Source: Lepidodermella squamata
Lineage: Eukaryota; Gastrotricha
DNA length: 64,000 bases
NCBI GenBank assembly: GCA_047495785.1
Contig: JBLDXI010000009.1
Span: forward strand, 682,001-746,000
Direction of reading: 5' to 3'
Part shown: positions 52,883-64,000 of the stretch, piece by piece
Numbering within the stretch: position 1 is the stretch's first letter
Layout of the letters: the number at the start of each line of letters is the position of its first letter
Program-made: the position numbers and the translations under genes
The notes under the pieces: generated by a model
Told to the model about the DNA's origin: nothing
The model's input: only the letters and a program-made list of their open reading frames with translations
The model's database searches: none

Positions 52883-53774
52883 ATGTCTTTCGATCTGTGG
52901 GGCGGAGGCATGCTGCTGTTTGAAGAGTTTCATCAGAAAATGAGGCCAACTCGACCCGGTGGTTCTCTCTCATCTGTGACGGCCTTGGCTCTTCGAATGG
53001 AAAAGGAGAAAAACCGCAAGGACGAAGAACGGAGGAGCAAACAGATCAGCTACGGCTACGCGACCAAGGAGTACAAGTACTACGTCAAAACAATTCCTAA
53101 GTTTGTCTCATTTCTCATATTTGTTCATGTTTCCATCGCATGCTCTTAATTTTCTTAGGAACGCGCGAAAAAGAGGCGACCCAACTACCCCCGACAAGGC
53201 CGGCGCCGAGTCTGTGTCTCGAAGGCGCTGGGATGGCCGCGTAAAGTCATGGCGCAAAGGTGACTACTCAGGGAATCATCGTTGGTCGTTAATTTTATCG
53301 AGGATTTTTCACAGCCCTTCACAAGTGGTATGATATTCACGGGCCACAGTCGATTTCGACTAGTAGCGGTAGCGTTATCAGAAGCGAAACCGGTCTATCT
53401 GAAAAAGATCGGTTATCCGGTTTGGACAACGCGAGTCCTGATATTGCTGGAATGATTTCAGGACTGCACATTGGCGATAAACCCAGTTCAGGCACTAAGG
53501 CTAACTTGCAGACCGAGTCTCAACCTACTGTCAACAATTCTTCGTCCGAAATCTTGGCTGGTATTTTCTTTCAAATGATTCAGCAGCAGAACTTGATGCT
53601 GACCTGGGCTTTTCAAAACGCCAACAACTCTCAATTCACCGCTGTTTGTGAAATGCTCCAGCAATTTTTCGCTCAACAGGCATTGATTCTCAATTGGTAT
53701 GCCCATTTGTCCGCAATTTTCATCGTTGATTTTTTTATCCTTACAGCCTTGTTGAAAACTCGAACCGACAATGA
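52883..53774 (+). CDS. SLBP-like protein, copy 2 (divergent)
   Basis: Four exons (52883-53100, 53159-53259, 53315-53696, 53747-53774) give 242 aa. The RNA-binding domain sits near the N-terminus at about 45-118: ERRSKQISYGYATKEYKYYV, then TTPDKAGAESVSRRRWDGRVKSW and ALHKWYD. It keeps the YG.AT, TP.K, SRRRWD and terminal W blocks, but has an insertion (AGAE) between TPDK and SRRRW. It lacks the long phospho-rich N-terminus of copy 1. The C-terminal half is Gln/Asn/Leu-rich (QQQNLMLTWAFQNANNSQF, MLQQFFAQQALIL), perhaps a self-association helix. Same strand, 680 nt after copy 1. It may bind a different stem-loop or act at a different stage. Confidence 0.82.
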
Positions 53775-54718
53775 GTACCGTGTTCCCCGACGGCCATTTC
53801 ATTTTCTTACCGATATTCTTACCGAAGTATTGTTGGTTGATTTTGTTAATGTTTCAATAAAATGAGATTCGCTCACGCCATGTCTTGTCTTCTTTGTTTT
53901 GTTCCTTCAAAACTGCTTACGTTCCAAGTGCACAAGGAAATGATTGGTAACCGCCATAATCAGATTTGATCTCGTCAATTGAAGCTGAAGGGATCAAAAG
54001 TCACACGTCTAGTCGAGTTGAAGGCATGCCGAAATCGATCGAATTTGACGTGACGTGCGATTCAACATCATCTGTGGTGGTGACTTGGAAATGGACCGAA
54101 TTCTACTGTATGTAGTAGAGGTGGTAGGGTTAGTGGGATTCATGAGGCTCAACAAATGTTTTCAGTCAAATAACACCTAACAAACCTGAATTTCGAGTAG
54201 CAGCAATAAACCCATCAAGTGAGAGGCATATCTCACCGGTGGTTATATATGGCCTAATTTTGTGACTGATTAAACCCAAAAACAGATGAACATAGATAGC
54301 AGGTTTGTCAACTCAACTAACCCTGTTGTCTGTTGTTAAACAATAAACTCTTCAAAGTAAAAGAATGCATGAAGAACCAATGAAAATTGAAAAATATGCT
54401 TATTCTTCTTCGGATGAATAATTCACTACATAAAATCATGCTTTCCATCGTTTGTCAGGTTATGTGAAAAGATTTTACAACAAAACTTGGAATGGCGCAA
54501 ACTTGACCTAAAACTTTCGAGGTCTACTATGTCTTAATGATAAGCTAATGTAAATGTTAAAAAGAACCCATCCGCCGATCGTGAAGGTGATTCGCGAGAA
54601 TAAATAATTCAGACACTATAATAATTCATTTATGCTTTCAATGGATCAGCCATTATCTTTATTAACGAAAGAACGAAGACATTTTAATAAGTCGAAAATG
54701 TTCGAACTGAGACCTTTA
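53775..54718. other. Spacer between SLBP copy 2 and UBLCP1
   Basis: Convergent 3' ends. AATAAA (about 53856) follows copy 2. No further gene, repeat or RNA recognised. Confidence 0.45.
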
Positions 54719-56008
54719 TCAAATAAAATCATGCAATGAGTCATCACATCGCTTGTAACCGGCTTCATGATCACTGATGGTTGAAAAGTCATCACACTTG
54801 AGAGCAAGCTTACGAACATACTTGCCCAGGCGGACTAGTTCACGGTCAGTTGCACGGTTGGCATGAGCATTTCGAAAGGGGCGAATACGGCAACCATTTT
54901 TTTCGTTCATGATGTAATTGCGCTTGATGTCATCGACAAACAGTGTGTTTTTCGGCGACCAACCGTGCTGCTCACCAAATTTCTTCCAAATAACACCTAG
55001 TGGTTTGACATCGACGACAGCATTTCGGTCAGGCAGGTGAACGCTTATCATATGCGACGAGTCCATGTAGGCAACAATTTTATAAGCAGTCGCCGAAGCC
55101 ACGCCAAGTTCCTTTGAGGACAAATATTGCATAATAAAACACATTTAGCCAAAAATCGTTACCTGCATCTTTGCAACAATCCACTTCATTGATGTTGCAG
55201 CTGGAAGAATCAAATTATGTCAAAATGGTTAGATTAGGAATTTCGTCTTACACCAAATAATGATATCGTAATATTGGTACGACAGTGTAAGAAATTCATG
55301 CAGATATGGCCGCATTAGCTCTTCTCCGCGCTCTGCGATGGACTTGTGATCTTTGAAAAAAGGTTGAGTATTCAAAGCCACAAGTCACTTCAAAAAATAC
55401 CGAACAGCGTGTAGTCAATATCCAAAACTAGCAACTTCTTGCCAGGGCGAGGTTCATTAAGGAACTCTATTTTAACCATGTCGACCCGTCTTTGGATCTT
55501 TGCCAGATTTTCTTCCCTTAAAGTTCAGGAATTGGAAACATAAAAGTTTTATAAATTTGTAAATACCTTTCTGCCACAGCTTTGACGGATTCTGGGACAA
55601 AATCGAAGTCGTCGATAATTTCGCCGATATCCTCTCGCTCACGAACCATTTCCTCCTGCGGTGCCACGATTGAATTACTTCATGGAAACTAGTAGAGCAC
55701 TTACGATAACTTCGTCTGGTTGGCCCATTAATATCAGCTTGACGCCTTTTTTCAATTTGAGAGCACTAAGCAAAGTTCCATCACCTTGAGAATCTGATAG
55801 GAGAAAAGCCTAATTCATGAATGGATTCAATAGGTCTCTTCTAACCAGTCAGTTTCACGCCCAAAATCTTCTGATTTCCAGGTTGAACGCGAGTCAGCCT
55901 GTATATTTCTTCACGCAAGTCACTCAAACTTGCAACTTCGGGATCAAGATTTCGAATAGGGAACTCAGCGCCATTCCATTTAATTGTAATATCGAGCGTA
56001 TCAGTCAT
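54719..56008 (-). CDS. UBLCP1: UBLCP1, ubiquitin-like-domain phosphatase of the proteasome
   Basis: Seven exons on the minus strand (55846-56008, 55705-55784, 55567-55655, 55401-55516, 55252-55350, 55163-55200, 54719-55111) give 325 aa; human has 318. It is a nuclear FCP/S-P-type phosphatase that binds the proteasome 19S particle (Rpn1) through its ubiquitin-like domain and dephosphorylates it. Residues ~1-85 are the ubiquitin-like domain ([15 protein letters not shown]...[22 protein letters not shown]). The phosphatase holds [11 protein letters not shown] (the DxDxT nucleophile), [22 protein letters not shown] and [13 protein letters not shown]. The donor of exon 5 was set at 55252 because the neighbouring choice breaks the ATSMKW block. 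Confidence 0.92.
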
Positions 56009-56326
56009 CTAAATGTTTCAAAAGTCGATGATCAGGATTGTCAATAAGAGCTAAAACTTTTATTAAACTAATAATTGAAGCTCTCCTATTTATATATATA
56101 TTTATATTTATGACTACGTCGGATTTTTTTATCGAAAACAGGGATCACTGATTAGAGCACACCGCATGTATAAGGCACCATCGTTGATTTTTGACACAAC
56201 AAATTCAAGCACAGGTAGTTTTGAAACAATAACAACATATAGCATTTGATTATCGCTAGGCTGAAATCTTGAAAAATGTACGCCGAATAGAGCAAGGCGG
56301 AGCATTCGTTTTGTATTCTGAGCAAT
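56009..56326. other. Spacer between UBLCP1 and HSP60
   Basis: 318 bp: UBLCP1 upstream DNA and the HSP60 3' UTR, including a TATATA run at 56089-56110. Nothing else seen. Confidence 0.45.
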
Positions 56327-59461
<3,135 letters not shown>

Positions 59462-61815
59462 ATGATACCAGCGAAGTTGGTGGGAATTTGTATTAACGAT
59501 AAAGAAAAATTCTCTTTCAAAGCTAATCAGCTACCATTTGTTTTCGATGAAGCCACTGTGGTAATTTGATAGCTTTTTTGAAATTATCTAAATAAAATTT
59601 ATTTCGTTTGAAGATGGTGATTCAATTTGAAGAGAACAATCCATTGTCAGATACCACATCATTTCACAACAATACCCCTGAATTTGCCGAATTTGAACAA
59701 AGATTCAACCTGTTGTCAAAAGATGATATCGACGAGCACGTTTGTTTACATCAGAGCGATGTGATGTCGATGCTATCTGAGACGGCGCATTGCGTTGGAT
59801 GCCGAAGAAGGTACATGAACTAATTTCGAATTGCATTACGTGGTTGAACTGTTATACAACAATTGTCGTTTTAGTGCCGAAGATATGCTTGCTCAAGCTG
59901 CGGAGACTAATCCACTCGCTTTTGATCCACTTCACGTGTCATCTCAGAGCTGCGTCAGTGTGGAAAGGCGATATCAGAAGAAACCTGGGCTTTCTAGGAG
60001 CTTATTTTTGCTGCTAAATCACCATTTGTAAGATCATCTACTTACTAATTTTTCTTATATGAACTGGCGAATCTACTTTAGGAATCGGATTTCGCCACAA
60101 ATTGAGGCAATGATTCGCTGTCGGCGCTCTCGCCGCTGCGCTGTCCATTCGCTAGATTCACAAAGACCTCGTACTTCCACCGGCTGGTTGGACGTTTGGG
60201 AGTTGATGAGTGAAGAATGCCGCAAAGAAATGGCCGTTGTTGATGCCGACGGCTTATTAACGACATTGAATGATTATGTCCAACGTCACAAGTCGGTTCA
60301 TCGCCTTATATACGCAAAGTATATATTTTTATTTACAAATTAGATTCTGTTCGGAGTGCAAATCCCGCGTTTTAACTGCTTATGACATATTGGTAGGCAG
60401 TGAAGAAGGAGCTCATGTCAAAGGATTTTCTGCAACCTTGTATCAGAAAATTAGTGCTTGTTCGTCTTCCAATCACCTTCATTTACCTTGCGAATCGGAT
60501 TTTTTGTCGTCACTCATATCAAGAGCCGAACCAGAGCTTTTTGGAAGGTAATAATATATTTCGCTAGCATAATTTATTTCATAAATTTATCGATTTTAGT
60601 CAGAGAGAAAGACATGCTAATACGGTAGATGCTGCTCAGGAAGAAGTGTTAACATGCGTCGGGCTGCATGTTTTCGATCGCTTTCATCGATTGGCCAGTA
60701 GGCTGCGAGCAGATCACCAAACTTGGAATTTACTGATTTTCACATGCCTTTTGGCACTAAAGCGGAAATTCGATATAATTGTCGAGCAGCGTCGAGGTCT
60801 AGCTCATATCGACGCTGTGTGCGCTGAGTTGCAAGAGATGGATAAATCCAAAGAGAAGAAAAAGCAAGACAAGAAGAAGAAAAGAAAGGACAAAAAGAAG
60901 CTCACGGTATCCATGTCGAATGATGCTGTAAGTGCCAATGGCGCTAACAGTGACGAAAATCACGGTGCTGGCAGTGGAACAGAAATCGGGGAAAGTGCAA
61001 ATGCCTGTGAGGACTCGGAACACTCGCCTTGCGCCGATAAGTCTGTATCCGAGCACATTTGCAATTGTGATTGTCAGATGTCATCAAAATGCTTAAGAGG
61101 CATGAAAATCGGCGAAAGCTCGAGTGACATGGATATTGATTCCGACGATGTCGTCGATTCGTCTTCCCCAAATCATTGCATTCACTACCTTCACCATTCT
61201 TGCCCTTCATCAAACGAAAAAGCCAACTCGGAGCCTAACCGTGTACAATGTAGTGTTATTGCTGACAGTGACGAGTCAGGGCGCGGTAGCTCACCCATGT
61301 CGTTTTCGACGCCTCAAGCACGATCTTCCCCACCGAGTGCCCTTGTAATGAGTCAATCGTCCTCGTCAGACCATGTGTTTGGTATTACTCATACTTGTGT
61401 TACTAACGATTCTAATCTGAGTGTTTCGTCCCCGAAAACATGCAAATGTGATCAAATTCATAGCAATGCGCGAAACGGGAAGACCCGATCACCCATTCCG
61501 AAATTACCAAAGCCTTGCAATGATCCTTGTGGTGTAAGTTGGACAATATCTTTGTTAATTATATCTAACTTGACTATTTAGGGTGAAATTGAAGTTGCGT
61601 CTCTGGCATTCCACAACAGCGGCTGTTTTTGTAAAGGCGATGATGAAGAGGATGAGGATGGCGAGGATGAGCTGACAGAAGAAGAACTGCGTCAATTCGA
61701 CGCGGAACTTTTGAAAGCTCAAAGAGAAGCCTTGCGTCAACGCATTCGAGAACAATTTAACCTACGGCTCAAGCAATTGGCTGCCGGTGGTGGACCGCAG
61801 GTGGTCAACAGGTAG
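59462..61815 (+). CDS. GGNBP2: GGNBP2 (gametogenetin-binding protein 2) homolog
   Basis: Seven exons (59462-59560, 59614-59810, 59875-60027, 60082-60291, 60344-60547, 60600-61533, 61582-61815) give 676 aa; human has 697. The start MIPAKLVGICINDKEKFSF and QLPFVFDEATVMVIQFEEN matches the family N-terminus, so the upstream exon was added to a frame that would otherwise begin at 59614. Conserved blocks are CVGCRRR, CAVHSLDSQRP, GWLDVWELMSEECR, KFCSECKSRVLTAYDILVG, RAEPELFG, and RERHANTVDAAQEEVLTCVG. A Lys-rich segment (about 410-440, likely nuclear targeting) and a Ser/Cys-rich region follow. GGNBP2 is a Cys-rich regulatory protein linked to germ-cell and placental development in mammals; its biochemical role is unclear. 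The donor at 60291 was preferred to one leaving a 25-nt intron. Confidence 0.9.
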
Positions 61816-63193
61816 TTGGTGCAGTCAACGCCAACGGAGCGCATCAGTTGCTCTCTTTCGGGGTGTACAGTTTGTCATCGCATATCGGCTAATCATATAA
61901 CTCATGTTCCTCTTTCATATGCTTTGTCATTCCCTTCCTGAATAAGAAGGATTCCGCACCTATTTGGTATTTTGTTATAGTCTTCGCAAAGTCTTCAGTG
62001 GGGAGTTGTAGCTAATTGGTAAAGGAACAAGAAACGCTTACTTGGATCTCCCGGTGTGCTTTGCCGTATCGAGATTTGAACCTTTGAACTATCTTTAAGT
62101 TTGGAAGGAAATCGCGTTACTAGCCTTGAAGATCAAGTGCGTTATAATAATTTCTGTTCGTACATTCATTCCGAAGAATAACTAAAATTGTATTTATACA
62201 TTGCGAATCGGTTATGGCTACCTATTTTCGTGTTAGGTGAAATCTTGCGCGAAAAGCGCGATAAAAGTTGTGAGAGGGATCGAGAGACAGAGAAATTTCT
62301 AGAGAGAGTGAGACATTGATAACTTCTAGTTTACAGTTCAGGGAATTTTCTAATTGCTGCAAAATTATTACAATACAAACGACGTTATTTCTTGTTACAC
62401 TCTTATGCCTATCTCATCTAATGTGCACGTTTTTGTTGGTTTGATTAATTATTTGAAATACGTTTATTCTTGTCCAAAGTGATCACATGCCAGCTCATCA
62501 TAAAAAATGGAATTAATAAGTTTATGAAGGATGCGTTGTCACTGCGCTTTATTCCTGCTTTATTCCTGTTCAAGGCAGTTTCGAGAGGCACATTCCGGCC
62601 ATATTTTAACCGAGTGGCCCTTATAATGATGTTTTATTCACGCGGAACATGGCTGAGCACTGTGAGGCTGGAGCGACCGTGATATCTAGAATCTAATTGG
62701 TTCGTGTTAAAGGGAAATGAAATGCATCGCACTCTTTCTTGAAAGTCGCAGGCGCGGCACTTTTAGAAAGATTCGCCACTTTTATGTCACAATATAATCA
62801 TGAAAATCGTTTATTTGAAACAAAGTATATATTTATCTTCTTTATTTGTTTATCAACATTCTTCTTCAACTTGAACGGTTATATGAAGACACTGCTTCTA
62901 AATTCTATGATTATTGAGGACACTAATATTATCTGATGAAATTATTGAGCGAGACTTGCGACTGTCTCCGTAAATTAATTATTATTTCTGTATTACTTGA
63001 TGAGAAAGGAGGATGCGGTTAAATCAATGGATAAGTGTCATTATGTGTTTGCCATTTGAGCAATCTGACCTGTACTACAACTACTAATAATCATAATAAC
63101 AACTGAAAGCCGATGCTACGTAATAAAGCTCATGTTGGGTTTATACCTTGCTTAATTGTGTTGTTTGGTATTTAGGTTTTAAATTTTTATATT
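61816..63193. other. Intergenic between GGNBP2 and NCBP3
   Basis: 1.4 kb, same-strand neighbours. Contains a gagagaga-like purine run at about 62270-62310. No supported gene. A tRNA-like A-box at about 61990 has no matching acceptor stem and was rejected. Confidence 0.45.
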
Positions 63194-64000
63194 ATGGCTT
63201 CTCTCGAGTCACCCATAACTGCAGATGCTCCAGCTATAACCTCGCCCACAACTGCTGCCGCTTCAATTAACATCGGTGATTCGGCAATAAATCCTTCTCT
63301 CGGCCTTCGAATCACTGTTGATTTAACTGAAGCTCCTGCTGTTTCTAATAAACAAGATGACTTCATTGTGCAAAGATTACTCAGTGACGACCACGAAGAA
63401 GAGCTACTTGCGGCCGAACCGTTGACAACTGAGACGTCAACTACGCCCGAAGTCCACTTCGTGGACAATACCGGAATGTTCTCGCCTAAGGCCAAAGTGA
63501 CCAAAAATGTTATTGTCACCAGCGATAAAAAATATATCAATCGTAATGCCGGTTTTGTCGTTGGTTTTGAACGGGGCACGGACGAATGGAAGCAGAAGGT
63601 TGCGACGCGAGGTGCCCGTTTCGGCACTGGTGCACCGGAGGAGATACCGATCCCTGTCGCAGAACCTATCGAATTCGCTATCACTGAAGATTTCGATATC
63701 AGTGCGCTGTATGAAAGGTTAATATCTACTAAAATTCCGTTTTCCGTTTTCTAATCCTGCTTTTTTTAAACAGCGTGGGTCTAACCTCAGATATATTGAC
63801 AAAGGACGCAGATAAACTTCGACTGACGGCTATTCACGTCCGAGGACTGGACGATATGTCGACAGAAGACGTTTTAACCTATTTTCGTGCTTTCAGCCCG
63901 TCATTCCTCGAATGGATCGACGATACTTCGTGCAATGTTGTTTGGACAGATGAAACTCTCGCCGCTAGAGCGCTTCAAGCACTCTCGAAAGCGGTAGAGG
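63194..64000 (+). CDS. NCBP3: NCBP3 (ELG/C17orf85) nuclear cap-binding subunit, 5' part
   Basis: Two exons are in the window, 63194-63717 and from 63774 to the end; the gene continues beyond base 64000. NCBP3 binds the m7G cap and helps export mRNA, alongside NCBP1. The N-terminal ~95 residues are Ala/Ser/Thr/Glu-rich and poorly conserved. Next come NRNAGFVVGFERGTDEWKQK, matching the family start, and then the RNP-like domain: LTAIHVRGLDDMSTEDVLTY, WIDDTSCNVVWTDETLAARA. The WxDDTSCNVVWxDE block is essentially a signature of NCBP3. ATG at 63194 is the first in frame. Confidence 0.9.

Noticed and set aside
60319-60343. 25-nt intron in GGNBP2
   Set aside because: Too short. The donor at 60291/60292 gives a 57-nt intron and restores the RHKFCSECK block conserved in the family.
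61985-62090. tRNA-like A-box (tagctaattgg) followed by gatttgaacc
   Set aside because: No acceptor stem can be paired, the B-box motif fits only on the opposite strand, and no anticodon arm forms. At best a very decayed tRNA-derived sequence.

Overview
The window is nuclear DNA of a small-genome bilaterian animal. Almost every gene is split by introns of about 50 to 60 nt with GT..AG ends, and the proteins are animal families: a P2X receptor, a KMT5A/PR-Set7 histone methyltransferase, SPECC1L/cytospin, ZYG11/ZER1, MEAK7, GGNBP2, NCBP3, SLBP and selenoprotein M. I cannot name the species. Short introns, candidate trans-splice acceptors and P2X fit several compact invertebrate lineages (flatworm, rotifer, tardigrade and others) and I do not choose between them. 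I see no bacterial operons, CRISPR array or viral genome.

Layout from left to right: the 3' end of a Spinster-type transporter (+); KMT5A (-); an apparently young non-LTR retrotransposon with a 13-bp target duplication, inserted at the edge of an older LINE fragment (3.6-9.1 kb); an inverted-repeat element with a telomere-like core (10.9 kb); the 12-exon TFIIIC subunit GTF3C1 (+), convergent with SPECC1L (-); a P2X receptor (-) divergent from a ZYG11-family Cul2 substrate receptor (+); two tandem two-EF-hand proteins (-); MEAK7 (-, 32.5-37.3 kb), whose 3.1-kb intron holds a complete C-type lectin gene on the opposite strand; selenoprotein M (-), with an in-frame UGA and a SECIS hairpin in its 3' UTR; a repeat-rich poorly coding stretch (38.5-41.2 kb); a two-lobed transferrin-like protein (+); a tight head-to-tail row of aldo-keto reductase, EXOSC1, an unknown protein and BCCIP (+); a decayed LINE piece; two tandem SLBP-like genes (+); UBLCP1 (-); HSP60 (-) with a heat-shock element upstream; GGNBP2 (+); and the 5' part of NCBP3 (+).

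No single pathway joins these genes; this is mostly ordinary gene-dense animal chromosome. Themes do recur: histone metabolism (KMT5A and two SLBPs), RNA biology (GTF3C1, EXOSC1, NCBP3), ubiquitin and proteasome biology (ZYG11, UBLCP1, a likely CRL4-Cdt2 degron in KMT5A) and lysosome/mTOR biology (Spinster, MEAK7). The observations most worth a second look are the selenoprotein M gene with its SECIS, the lectin nested inside MEAK7, the 22-nt micro-exon in the P2X gene, the single in-frame TAG between retrotransposon ORF1 and ORF2, the transferrin-like protein with eroded iron ligands, the duplicated SLBP, and the candidate trans-spliced operon.

All exon boundaries were read by eye from GT/AG sites, reading frame and family resemblance. 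They have not been tested against transcripts.
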